Source of the DNA: Candidatus Villigracilis saccharophilus
GTDB lineage: Bacteria; Chloroflexota; Anaerolineae; Anaerolineales; Villigracilaceae
Direction: 5' to 3'
Length of the DNA: 64,000 nucleotides
Assembly (NCBI GenBank): GCA_016709305.1
Contig: JADJNA010000055.1
Span: 1-64,000, forward strand
Under the pieces are notes generated by a model, which had not been told where the DNA came from, made no database searches, and saw nothing but the letters and a program-made list of their open reading frames with translations. Of the stretch, positions 34,734 to 42,452 are shown one piece after another (the first letter of the stretch is position 1; each line of letters starts with the position of its first letter). A program made the position numbers and the translations under genes.

Positions 34734-35996
34734 ATGCAAAAGGATGACTTGCTGCGCCTTATACATGACCCAAACCTGCTTCCGTCCGATGAACAGATTC
34801 TTATCTCGCGTATCGCAGGCCAGGCCGCCACAATGGATATGCCCTGCTACGTCGTCGGCGGTTTCGTGCGTGACCTTTTGCTCGGCAAACCCGTCAACGA
34901 CCTTGACGTCATCGTCGAAGGGGATGCGATCAAATTCGGAAGATCTCTCGTCAAAAAATTCGGTGGCAAACTCACGACTCACGATAAATTCCACACCGCA
35001 ATTTGGCATTTGCCTTCAACAGTCTTAGGGCAGCGCCTTCAGCCTGCATCCTTGGATCTGATCACCGCCCGCAAAGAATCCTACTTAATGCCAGGTGCGT
35101 TGCCAACTGTCACGCCCTCCACAATCGAAGATGATCTTCTTCGCCGCGACTTTACCATCAACTGCATGGCAATCCGGATTGACGGTGCTCATTTTGGTGA
35201 ATTGCTCGACCCTTTGGGTGGACAGGCTGACCTTGAAAAAGGGATGATCCGGGTTTTGCATCCACGTTCATTTATTGATGACCCGACTCGAATTTTTCGC
35301 GCGATCCGCTACGAGGGAAGATGTGACTTTAATATTGAACCTGAGACGCTGGCTCTGATCAATTCAGAATCTCTTGACGGGGTCATGCGCTTGAGCGGCG
35401 AACGTATCCGTCATGAATTGGACCTGATATTCGAAGAGGCAAACTCCTCAAAGATGATCCAGCGCGCAGGCAACTTGGGATTGTTTGAAAAAATTCACAC
35501 TGACCTGCCTTTATTCAATCCAGAGTATTTGGATTTTCTGGATATGGACCCAACCTTGGATATTCCAGCAAGCCGGCCCGCTATCGGGTATATGTTTTGG
35601 CTCATGGACTTAATGGAAGACGGAATCATGTCCATTGCGGAACGTTTAAGCTTTACATCTGACCTGACTTATTCCGTTTGGGCTGTCTCGCAATTGAAAA
35701 AGAGCCTGCCCTTCCTTATAAATTCAAGGCCAAGTGTCTGGTCATACGCGCTTGAAAAATTGCCGTTGTTGTCCATTTATGTAGTCTACCTTGCTTCCCG
35801 TGAAAGTGCGCTTTTGGATTATCTTTCCATCTGGCGCCATGTAAAACCGCACACCACAGGCAATGATCTGAAAGCGCGCGGACTTCCATCCGGACCGCGC
35901 TTTGGAGAGATCCTGGCTCAACTCCGCGCCGCCTGGCTGGACGGACAGGTGAAAAATCCTCAAGAAGAAAAGGAATTGTTGAATACATTACTATGA
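34734..35996 (+). CDS. CCA tRNA nucleotidyltransferase / poly(A) polymerase family
   Basis: A 420-residue class II nucleotidyltransferase. The catalytic head has CYVVGGFVRDLLLGKPVNDLDV (GG...R and DxD carboxylates); RRDFTINCMAI and DDPTRIFRAIRYEGR match motifs C and D, and GERIRHELDLIFEE motif E. It either adds CCA to tRNA 3' ends or A tails; family cannot be split by motifs alone, but absence of another candidate favours the CCA role. Start ATG 34734; TAAAAT lies just upstream. Its stop overlaps the next start (ATGA). Confidence 0.85.
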   Translation: MQKDDLLRLIHDPNLLPSDEQILISRIAGQAATMDMPCYVVGGFVRDLLLGKPVNDLDVIVEGDAIKFGRSLVKKFGGKLTTHDKFHTAIWHLPSTVLGQRLQPASLDLITARKESYLMPGALPTVTPSTIEDDLLRRDFTINCMAIRIDGAHFGELLDPLGGQADLEKGMIRVLHPRSFIDDPTRIFRAIRYEGRCDFNIEPETLALINSESLDGVMRLSGERIRHELDLIFEEANSSKMIQRAGNLGLFEKIHTDLPLFNPEYLDFLDMDPTLDIPASRPAIGYMFWLMDLMEDGIMSIAERLSFTSDLTYSVWAVSQLKKSLPFLINSRPSVWSYALEKLPLLSIYVVYLASRESALLDYLSIWRHVKPHTTGNDLKARGLPSGPRFGEILAQLRAAWLDGQVKNPQEEKELLNTLL

Positions 35997-36757
35997 ATTT
36001 ACAACCCTACCTGGATTTTGCCACCTCGCTTGTTTATAACGCGGGGAAGATCACATTGAGATATTTCAACACAGGCGTGCGGACGGAATTGAAGGAAAAT
36101 AATGATCCCGTCACCATTGCAGACCGTGAAGCCGAGGCGTACATCCGCGGGGAGATTGAGCGGACCTATCCCGGTCACGCCATTGTGGGTGAGGAATACG
36201 GCGAAAACGGGAATGGTCATTCTTTTCGCTGGATCATCGATCCGATCGACGGGACCATATCGTTTATTCGCGGCGTTCCTTTATATGGCGTACTGGTTGG
36301 TTTGGAGGTTGACGGGATCGTGCGCGTAGGCGCAGCGTACTTTCCGCCTTTGGATGAAATGCTTTGCGCGGCGGATGGATCGGGCTGTTTGTGGAATGGC
36401 CGCCGGGCGCGGGTCTCTCAAGTGGATAGACTTTCCGATGCCTGTGTGGTCAGTTCCGATTTTCAACATCTCACCGCAAAAATGCCCGATGTTGTTGATC
36501 GTTTCAGGAACAAGAAGTCTTTGATGCGCACGTGGGCGGATGCGTATGGATATTTACTGGTGGCAACCGGGCGCGCTGAAGTGGCATTGGATCCACGTTT
36601 GGATGTGTATGATTGCGGACCCTATCCTGTCATCTTTCGCGAAGCGGGCGGGTACTTCGGCTCGTGGAGCGGTGAAGAAGGTCATACGTATGGGGAGGGA
36701 ATCGCCTGTAATGCCGCCCTCAAGTCTGAGGTGTTGGAGTTGATGCGCGGCGCTTGA
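35993..36757 (+). CDS. Inositol monophosphatase-family phosphatase
   Basis: A 254-residue Mg-dependent phosphatase. Metal-binding sites are visible: EEYGE (Glu pair), IIDPIDGTISFIRGVPLYGV (DPIDGT motif) and DVYDCGPYPVIFREAGG (WDxAAG-equivalent with YDCGP). The latter resembles HisN-type histidinol phosphatases and 3',5'-bisphosphate nucleotidases as much as inositol phosphatases. Translationally coupled to the CCA enzyme by ATGA. Confidence 0.85.
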   Translation: MNLQPYLDFATSLVYNAGKITLRYFNTGVRTELKENNDPVTIADREAEAYIRGEIERTYPGHAIVGEEYGENGNGHSFRWIIDPIDGTISFIRGVPLYGVLVGLEVDGIVRVGAAYFPPLDEMLCAADGSGCLWNGRRARVSQVDRLSDACVVSSDFQHLTAKMPDVVDRFRNKKSLMRTWADAYGYLLVATGRAEVALDPRLDVYDCGPYPVIFREAGGYFGSWSGEEGHTYGEGIACNAALKSEVLELMRGA

Positions 36758-36792
36758 TCTGATATTTCCTGTACCGTGGTTGAAACCTAATT

Positions 36793-36798
36793 TATAAT
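36793..36798 (+). promoter_or_regulatory. Candidate -10 box for DUF2726 gene
   Basis: TATAAT about 20 bp before ATG 36818; a poor -35 (TGTACC) lies 17 bp upstream. Confidence 0.4.
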
Positions 36799-36817
36799 AT
36801 TGCCAAAGGCTGATTTA

Positions 36818-37411
36818 ATGAAAGATCAAACGGCGGATACACAACGATTACCCTACCGGCTAAAAGAGCCGTTCCTGACGACCACGGAACTGGCTCTTTT
36901 TCGAGTCTTGGATCATATGGTTGAAGGTCGTTATTTGATCTGTCCAAAGGTCGCGCTGAACGATCTGTTTTATATCGTGCGGCCTAATGAGAATGTGCAT
37001 TTCTTTAATAAGTTTTTCCGAAAACACGTTGACTTTTTGTTGTGCGATCCGCAGACAATGACGCCTGCCTTCGGTGTCGAGCTCCTGCGCCAGATTTCAA
37101 AAAATGAAGCGCGGGAATTTGATAAATTCATGGATGAACTATTTACAGACGCGGGTCTGCCGCTGGTGCATGTGCCATCCAGTGAGACGTATGACCTTTC
37201 GGATATTGTCGTGCTCTTTCAACTGGCGATGACTAAGATCGACGGGACCACGTCTTTGCGCGAAAGTCATGCTTCTGATTCTGTGCCGCAGTGCCCGCTG
37301 TGCGGGAAGATGATGGTGCTGCGAATTCGGCGGACCGGGATGAGTTCGGGGAAAAAATATTACGGTTGTATGGACAGTCCGCGTTGTGCGGGTGTGGTAT
37401 CCATCAATTGA
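36818..37411 (+). CDS. DUF2726 protein with topoisomerase-type zinc ribbon
   Basis: A 197-residue protein. Residues ~15-135 match the DUF2726 nuclease-like fold (FLTTTELALFRVL, then DFLLCDPQTMTPAFGVEL, which has the PD-(D/E)XK-like acidic strand). A C-terminal zinc ribbon follows: CPLCGKMMVLRIRR and YYGCMDSPRCAGV, as at the end of bacterial topoisomerase I. Likely a nucleic-acid-binding protein of unknown role. Start taken at ATG 36818 in preference to an upstream TTG. A strong terminator follows its stop directly. Confidence 0.75.
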   Translation: MKDQTADTQRLPYRLKEPFLTTTELALFRVLDHMVEGRYLICPKVALNDLFYIVRPNENVHFFNKFFRKHVDFLLCDPQTMTPAFGVELLRQISKNEAREFDKFMDELFTDAGLPLVHVPSSETYDLSDIVVLFQLAMTKIDGTTSLRESHASDSVPQCPLCGKMMVLRIRRTGMSSGKKYYGCMDSPRCAGVVSIN

Positions 37412-37446
37412 GATGCCCGTTCTGGTTAGAACGGGCATCTTTTTTT
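37411..37446 (+). terminator. Rho-independent terminator
   Basis: Perfect 13-bp stem AGATGCCCGTTCT / AGAACGGGCATCT, loop GGTT, then TTTTTT, overlapping the stop codon of the DUF2726 gene. Confidence 0.9.
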
Positions 37447-38348
37447 TAGAAATGTCTTGCCAGCTCTGAAGCGTATTGTTTTCCAACGGTGGTTTTGTGT
37501 TCTTCAAGCCAGGCGCGTAAGCTGGTTTTACAGCGCGCCGGTTCTTTCGAGATGAGCAGGTTGGCCATGAGCCCGTCCACCTCTTCGGGGGTGAGCATGA
37601 CATCTTTAACGAAGAGACTCAAGATTTGGGCGGCGAGCAGTGCCATTCGCGGCGGGAGGGGCATCAATGGGCGGGAGATGCCGATCGTTTTTGCGATCAG
37701 TTCCACGGTCTGCTTGAACGTCATTTCATCGGGACCAACCGCGTCCCAGATGTAGCTGTCAGTCCGATAGACCGAGTCCACTGCCATTTGGGCCAGATCA
37801 TCCACATACACAGGACTTAACTTATATGAGCCATTGCCCGGCAGACCAAAGACGGGAAGTCGCCGCAAGAGCCAGGCGATGTTGTTGATCAGAATATCCT
37901 CCTTGCCGAACAAAACGGTGGGACGCAGGATGGCGTAACTCATGCCCGAGTCTACGACCGCTTTTTCATTGGCGGCTTTGCCCCAGAAATAAGGCAGGTG
38001 TGAAGCGGGGGAGGGATTGGTGATGCTGATGTGAACGATGCGTTTTACGCCGGCTTTCGCGGCGGCGTCCACTAAAATTTTCGTGTTCTCCACTGCTTTG
38101 GGTTGGGTATTACTGCCTTTGTCGAAGCGGATCCAATAGGTGTTGACCAGCACATCCGCGCCGCGCAGGCTTTGGATGAGTTCGGCATCATTGGCGAAGT
38201 TGAGCGGAAAGGCTTTGATCTCTCCATTGAATGGATCGGGGCGATTGGGATGATTGGTGAGGGTGAAGACTTCCTCGCCTCGTTCGAGCAAACGCTTGGC
38301 AATATATTTTCCTGAATAGCTAAATGCGCCTGTGACTGCGATTCTCAT
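37446..38348 (-). CDS. NAD(P)-binding epimerase/NmrA-like protein
   Basis: A 300-residue Rossmann-fold protein of the atypical SDR type related to complex-I NDUFA9-like proteins. The N-terminal MRIAVTGAFSYSGKYIAKRL carries the GxxxxxG dinucleotide motif; VKRIVHISITNPS and the YFWGKAANEK (YxxxK-like without Tyr at the standard place) follow. Substrate unknown. Starts by ATGA overlap with the membrane protein gene, downstream of gbsR, so it likely belongs to the GbsR-controlled operon. Confidence 0.75.
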   Translation of the reverse strand: MRIAVTGAFSYSGKYIAKRLLERGEEVFTLTNHPNRPDPFNGEIKAFPLNFANDAELIQSLRGADVLVNTYWIRFDKGSNTQPKAVENTKILVDAAAKAGVKRIVHISITNPSPASHLPYFWGKAANEKAVVDSGMSYAILRPTVLFGKEDILINNIAWLLRRLPVFGLPGNGSYKLSPVYVDDLAQMAVDSVYRTDSYIWDAVGPDEMTFKQTVELIAKTIGISRPLMPLPPRMALLAAQILSLFVKDVMLTPEEVDGLMANLLISKEPARCKTSLRAWLEEHKTTVGKQYASELARHF

Positions 38349-38695
38349 TGTGACTCCTTTGTTGTGCGCGGGGCGACCAGCGCAAAAAATGAAACGATGA
38401 CACCAATTCCGATCAGTGCGACCATAAAGCCAAAAAGATTTCCACTGGTGCGGCGCGTGAGTTCAAAGAATAATTCTTCTGCCTGACTCGCTTTGGGCTG
38501 GTACATTAAGCTGATAAGAAGCGGGAACCCCACCAGCAGGATGTTGGAAAAGATGGTCCAGAATTGCGCGCGTTCTTCCGTGCCGCATAAGTCAACAAGG
38601 ATGCGTTTGAGGAATGGGCGCATGTAGTGAAAAGTCAGCGTGCAAATTGCAAAGGTGGTGATGACTTCGATGGCAAAGGCGAATATTGTGTTCAT
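38345..38695 (-). CDS. Small membrane protein of unknown function
   Basis: A 116-residue protein with three hydrophobic segments (AFAIEVITTFAICTLTF; FSNILLVGFPLLISLMY; LFGFMVALIGIGVIVSFFAL) and two short charged loops. No family recognised. Preceded by AAAGGAG at eight bases. Coupled to the NmrA-like gene and downstream of the GbsR gene. Confidence 0.6.
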   Translation of the reverse strand: MNTIFAFAIEVITTFAICTLTFHYMRPFLKRILVDLCGTEERAQFWTIFSNILLVGFPLLISLMYQPKASQAEELFFELTRRTSGNLFGFMVALIGIGVIVSFFALVAPRTTKESQ

Positions 38696-38714
38696 GGTTT
38701 CTCCTTTTTATTCT

Positions 38715-38775
38715 GCGGAGGGCTTTGCCCCGGGGGGGCGCAAGTGCCTGGCGAAAGTGGGTCGCCCTCGCAATG
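38715..38775 (-). repeat. Dispersed intergenic repeat (TCATTGCGAGGG family), copy 2
   Basis: On the minus strand TCATTGCGAGGGCGACCC, then CGCCAGGCACTTGCGCC and a C7/G4 inverted run. It sits inside the operon between the GbsR gene and the membrane protein gene. Related to 22775-22851. Confidence 0.5.
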
Positions 38776-38784
38776 ATTTGGGTT

Positions 38785-39315
38785 TTATTTCAATACAGAC
38801 AAAATCTTTGTAACATTGGTCATTCCGAGACTCTCCAGCTTGATGACCGCTTTTGTCAGGCCGTCAATCGCGTTGAAGAATTCCTGCAAGGCCTGCACGC
38901 GCCTGTAAACGAAGTCCAGTTCGGCGGCGTCACCGCTGACCGTGCCAGCTTCTAGCTTCTCCAGCGTTGCACTCACCGAGCGGATCGCGCTGTCGAATTC
39001 GCTGTTCTGTCTTTCCTTCAGGATCGAACGGATGGACTTGTAGAAATCGTCCTCTGCTTCGTAATAATCCTTGCGGTCACCCAGTTTGGACGAGCGGTGG
39101 ACAAGTCCCATGCGCGCCAGTGTGCGGACCTCGGTGCTGATCGCGCCTTTGGTAAGCCCGGTCTCTTGAACGATCTCGTCCAGCGAAAGCGGAGTGGGCG
39201 AAAGGTACAGCACGGCGAAGATGGCTCCCATGCCTTTGGGAAAACCCCAGAAGCGGCTGATCTGGCTGAGACCTTCGGTGAAATCCTGTTTGAGTTGGGT
39301 GAGTTGAGTGGTCAT
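38785..39315 (-). CDS. GbsR/MarR-type transcriptional regulator
   Basis: A 176-residue winged-helix regulator. Residues ~20-95 form the wHTH: FPKGMGAIFAVLYLSP, then SLDEIVQETGLTKGAISTEVRTLARMGLV (recognition helix KGAISTEVRTL) and a basic wing. The C-terminal half is helical and would dimerise. The layout is that of the GbsR family. It probably binds the perfect 18-bp palindrome 18 bp upstream of its own start, controlling itself and the two downstream genes. Inducer unknown. Confidence 0.85.
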   Translation of the reverse strand: MTTQLTQLKQDFTEGLSQISRFWGFPKGMGAIFAVLYLSPTPLSLDEIVQETGLTKGAISTEVRTLARMGLVHRSSKLGDRKDYYEAEDDFYKSIRSILKERQNSEFDSAIRSVSATLEKLEAGTVSGDAAELDFVYRRVQALQEFFNAIDGLTKAVIKLESLGMTNVTKILSVLK

Positions 39316-39333
39316 GACACTATCCTTTAGAAC

Positions 39334-39351
39334 GTTTAGTAATTACTAAAC
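39334..39351. promoter_or_regulatory. Perfect 18-bp palindromic operator of GbsR gene
   Basis: GTTTAGTAATTACTAAAC is fully self-complementary and lies 19 bp upstream of the regulator start, followed (minus strand upstream) by TATACTATG. Very likely the autoregulatory binding site. Confidence 0.75.
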
Positions 39352-39386
39352 ATAGTATATGATAAATAAGTTGGAATGTCAAGAAC

Positions 39387-39411
39387 AAAAAAGCCGCCAA
39401 AGGTGGCGGCT
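39387..39411 (-). terminator. Rho-independent terminator
   Basis: On the minus strand AGCCGCC pairs with GGCGGCT around a short loop and is followed by TTTTTT. It would stop transcripts coming from the secreted-protein gene side. Confidence 0.75.
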
Positions 39412-39479
39412 GGAAAATTGAATACTTTGCGGCTCGATATGGATTATCCCTGCAAACTAGTACCGCTAACTACTGCATA

Positions 39480-39680
39480 CTAGGTGTGCCCGCACAGATT
39501 GAGGCACACCTGCGCGACACAGCTGCTCAATGCGGGCAGCGCATCACGTCCATCCAGAAATTTCTGGGGCACAAGAATAGGTTTGCATTCTCCTGCATTG
39601 CAATATGGATCGCCAATGCCGCAGTCAATACTGTGTATTTGAGCGGATTATTTCGCACATGTTCAATCCGTAGGCGTAGC
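39480..39680 (+). pseudogene. Tyrosine recombinase remnant (C-terminal part)
   Basis: Reading across frames gives PAQIEAHLRDT, LLNAG, QRITSIQKFLGHK and ADYFAHVQSV, in the order found at the C-terminus of XerC/D-like integrases (H-x-L-R region, helix, LGHK with the second His). At least two frame shifts and a missing catalytic Tyr segment show decay. The N-terminal two-thirds is absent. The rest of the 39316-39781 gap holds an operator and a terminator and no other gene. Confidence 0.6.
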
Positions 39681-39781
39681 GGTCGTAGTCTTGTGAATTA
39701 TGTGGGTTTGGTACAATGGTGTCAGGCTGGGTCATGTGGTAAGATAAGATAATATATGAGACCAAAGCCCATATCAAGTCA

Positions 39782-40315
39782 TTACTCCCCCGAATAAAAC
39801 ATCCTGAACAAAGCTGCGCCGGTAATCCCATGCGAGCCGTCCATGTATTCCTGAATCGGCACACGGACAACCAACTGCTCGCGGTCAGATTTCTCGAACC
39901 AGAACTCCACAAATCCATACTTGCCCTGAATCATATCAGTTGGGAATTCAAGTGCCAATCGAAATACCTGTGATATCCATTGACCCAGTGCATCTTCATT
40001 TTTGAGATCAGCCACAGGAATGCGGACATAAAAATCAGTTTCCATTGCGCTGAAAGTGGAAGTCCCGTCGGCATAGACGCAGTCTTCGCCGTAAAAACTC
40101 GCGTTTCCGCTCGCGGCAGGGTCCAGGCCGCGCATTTCCGCGTCGATCATCGCGCTCAACTCTTCCGCATTATGATACACCCATACATAAGCGCACTGCC
40201 CGGCAGGCTGCACAGTCTCGGTTGGAGTCGCTGGCGGTGGGCTGAACAAATTTTGTGCCAGCACGCCCGCGCCCACCAAAGCGGCAATAACTATATAAGG
40301 AAGAGACTTTTTCAT
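39782..40315 (-). CDS. Hypothetical secreted or membrane-anchored protein
   Basis: A 177-residue protein. The start MKKSLPYIVIAALVGAGVLA gives one N-terminal hydrophobic segment, either an uncleaved anchor or a signal peptide, followed by a Pro/Thr-rich stretch (SPPPATPTETVQP). The remaining ~140 residues contain two Cys (QCAYVW; EDCVYADG) that could form a disulfide outside the cell. No family recognised. Divergent from feoA, sharing the intergenic region with the paired palindromes. Confidence 0.6.
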   Translation of the reverse strand: MKKSLPYIVIAALVGAGVLAQNLFSPPPATPTETVQPAGQCAYVWVYHNAEELSAMIDAEMRGLDPAASGNASFYGEDCVYADGTSTFSAMETDFYVRIPVADLKNEDALGQWISQVFRLALEFPTDMIQGKYGFVEFWFEKSDREQLVVRVPIQEYMDGSHGITGAALFRMFYSGE

Positions 40316-40327
40316 TACATTTATTTT

Positions 40328-40363
40328 ATCCCAGGTTCGGGATAAATATCCCAACTTGGGGAT
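40328..40363. promoter_or_regulatory. Tandem pair of palindromes upstream of feoA
   Basis: ATCCC-AGGTTC-GGGAT (40328-40343) and ATCCC-AACTTG-GGGAT (40348-40363) have identical arms and start exactly 20 bp apart, about two helical turns. They lie between divergent genes, 45-80 bp before feoA, and suit cooperative binding of a metal-responsive regulator. Confidence 0.6.
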
Positions 40364-40407
40364 GTTCATCACTTGGCTATTCATTCGAGTTCGTTTATAA
40401 ATCGTGT

Positions 40408-40623
40408 ATGCGTTTACTCGACCTGCCCCTTAATGTCCATGCGCGCTTGTTATCGTTTGACGAAGTCCGCGCAAAGTTGAATCAATATGGTTTGTATGCT
40501 GGCGACGAGGTGCGTGTAATGCGCGTCGCGCCGCTGGGCGGTCCTTTATTGGTGGAAGTTAACGGGCGTGAGATCGCGTTGGGGCGTGCCGTGGCTGAAA
40601 AAATTATCGTGGAGCTGCGATGA
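40408..40623 (+). CDS. feoA: FeoA-domain protein of ferrous iron transport
   Basis: A 71-residue SH3-like FeoA protein: GLYAGDEVRVMRVAPLGGPLLVEVNGREIALGR matches the conserved core, including the final glycine before the ALGR. It is thought to act with the FeoB G-domain in Fe2+ uptake. Its stop overlaps the feoB start as ATGA, so the two are coupled. Confidence 0.88.
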   Translation: MRLLDLPLNVHARLLSFDEVRAKLNQYGLYAGDEVRVMRVAPLGGPLLVEVNGREIALGRAVAEKIIVELR

Positions 40624-42326
40624 GAGTTGCCCTGATCGGTTTGCCCAATTGCGGGAAAAGCACCTTATTCAATCAGGTCGCGGGGTACAAAGCCGAGACG
40701 GGAAATTTCAGCGGGACGACCGTCACCTTTACCGAGAGCCGTGTCCGCGTGGGGGGGGAGGTCATTGAGCTTGTGGATCTGCCTGGCGCGTATTCTCTGG
40801 TTGAAGGCAGTCCGGCGGAGAGGGAAGCCGCCCGCTATCTGGATTCACGTGATGTGGATGTCATCATCAATGTGGCGGATTCGACTCAACTGGCTTCGGC
40901 TCTTTCTTTAACGTTGGAGTTGGTCGCGCTCAACAAGCCTTTGATCCTGGCTCTGAACATGGTTGATGAGGCCGCGCGCATGGGATTGCAATTTGACGCT
41001 GACGGTTTGGCGCGCGAACTGCATGTGCCAGTCCTGCCATTGGTCGCCAGCAAGGGACGCGGCGTGAAGGGATTATTTCTCAAAGCGCTGGAAATGTACA
41101 GGAAACGCGAGCAGGTTCAAGGTCAGGTCGGTGATGCGTTAAATCCCGAAGACAGGCATCAGCATGCAGTCGCGATATCCAAAAAATATGTTACGCAGGG
41201 CGAGAGACGCATCATCTGGCGCGACCGCCTTGACAGTGTTTTGCTCCATCCAGTGTGGGGCTATGCGATCATGTTCTTTGTGTTGTTTTTATTCTTTCAG
41301 GCAGTGTACGGGATCGGGAAAGTTACCGAGCCGCCCTTGCTGGCATTGTTCGACTGGATAATGAAAAGCGCCCTGTCGCCCTTTGCGGAAGGATCGTTTT
41401 TGTCGCAGGTCATCCTTGGCGTATTGCAAGGTATCGCGGCGGGCGTTGCGATTGTCCTGCCGTATCTGCTCCCGTTCCTGCTTGGGCTTGGTTTGCTGGA
41501 GGATGTTGGCTATCTGCCGCGTGTGGCGTTCCTGATGGATGCGTTCATGCACCGCATTGGTCTGCATGGAAAAGCCATTGTGCCGTTCATCCTCGGCTAT
41601 GGCTGCAACGTGCCTGCCGTCATGTCCACCCGCACATTGGAGGAACCGCGTGACCGTTATATTGCCGCGGCCCTTGCGGTCCTTGTCCCTTGCGCCGCGC
41701 GGCTGGCGGTTGTGTTTGGACTGGTCGCATTTTATTTAGGACCCATTATTGCCTTCGTCTTGTTTCTTTTCAATTTATTTATCATCGCGTTAACGGGGAA
41801 GATACTTTCACAATTAACCCCGGAAGATACCCCGGGTCTCATCATGGAAATGCCGTCCTATCGTGTGCCGACTCTCAAGAATGTGTTGGGTAAATCCTGG
41901 TTTCGCATCCGCGAGTTTGTTGTGGAAGCCTGGCCGATCCTGATCGCTGGAAGCGCGGTGCTGGCGACTTTGAATTTTTTCGATCTCGCCTACATTTTCA
42001 ACTGGCTGGCGAGACCGATCACCTGGTTGATCGGTCTGCCGTCCCAGGTCGGCGTCCCGTTGATCTTCGGCATCCTGCGCAAGGAACTTTCGCTCGTCAT
42101 GTTGAGTCAGGCGCTGGGCACCGCCGATTTTAAAGCAGCTTTATCTTCAGAGCAGATGATCGTGTACGCCACGTTTGTGATGTTCTATCTGCCATGTCTC
42201 GCAACTCTGTCCATTTTGCGCCGTGAACTTGGCACCCGCGCCATGCTGACCATATCTGCGTTGACCGTCATCGTTGCTTTGCTGGCGGCATTGCTGGTGC
42301 GCGGAGTCGCGATTGTGTTGTTTTGA
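40620..42326 (+). CDS. feoB: Ferrous iron transporter FeoB
   Basis: A 568-residue membrane GTPase importing Fe2+. The cytoplasmic G-domain has G1 GLPNCGKST, G3 DLPGAYSL and G4 NMVDE. Two Gate-type membrane regions follow, with LLGLGLLEDVGYLPRVAFLMD, GYGCNVPAVMSTRTLE (the conserved Cys) and LVPCAARLAVVFGLVAF. It is shorter than the ~700-residue E. coli type, lacking the long C-terminal tail and most of the GDI-like insert, as in other compact FeoB proteins. In frame throughout. Confidence 0.92.
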   Translation: MRVALIGLPNCGKSTLFNQVAGYKAETGNFSGTTVTFTESRVRVGGEVIELVDLPGAYSLVEGSPAEREAARYLDSRDVDVIINVADSTQLASALSLTLELVALNKPLILALNMVDEAARMGLQFDADGLARELHVPVLPLVASKGRGVKGLFLKALEMYRKREQVQGQVGDALNPEDRHQHAVAISKKYVTQGERRIIWRDRLDSVLLHPVWGYAIMFFVLFLFFQAVYGIGKVTEPPLLALFDWIMKSALSPFAEGSFLSQVILGVLQGIAAGVAIVLPYLLPFLLGLGLLEDVGYLPRVAFLMDAFMHRIGLHGKAIVPFILGYGCNVPAVMSTRTLEEPRDRYIAAALAVLVPCAARLAVVFGLVAFYLGPIIAFVLFLFNLFIIALTGKILSQLTPEDTPGLIMEMPSYRVPTLKNVLGKSWFRIREFVVEAWPILIAGSAVLATLNFFDLAYIFNWLARPITWLIGLPSQVGVPLIFGILRKELSLVMLSQALGTADFKAALSSEQMIVYATFVMFYLPCLATLSILRRELGTRAMLTISALTVIVALLAALLVRGVAIVLF

Positions 42327-42452
42327 AAAATTCTTTCCCTCACCCCAATTGTGATGAGCTTTTGCTGGGACGAGTTCTCCCTCTCCCAGAGAGAGAGGGC
42401 ACGGTGTGGATTCTTAACAAAAACCCGCACTCACTATCCACTACCAACATTT
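42327..42452. other. Intergenic sequence with dispersed-repeat character
   Basis: Between convergent feoB and the amidohydrolase. CTCCCTCTCCCAGAGAGAGAGGG forms an imperfect hairpin within sequence of the kind often seen as short dispersed repeats; no gene. Confidence 0.3.
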
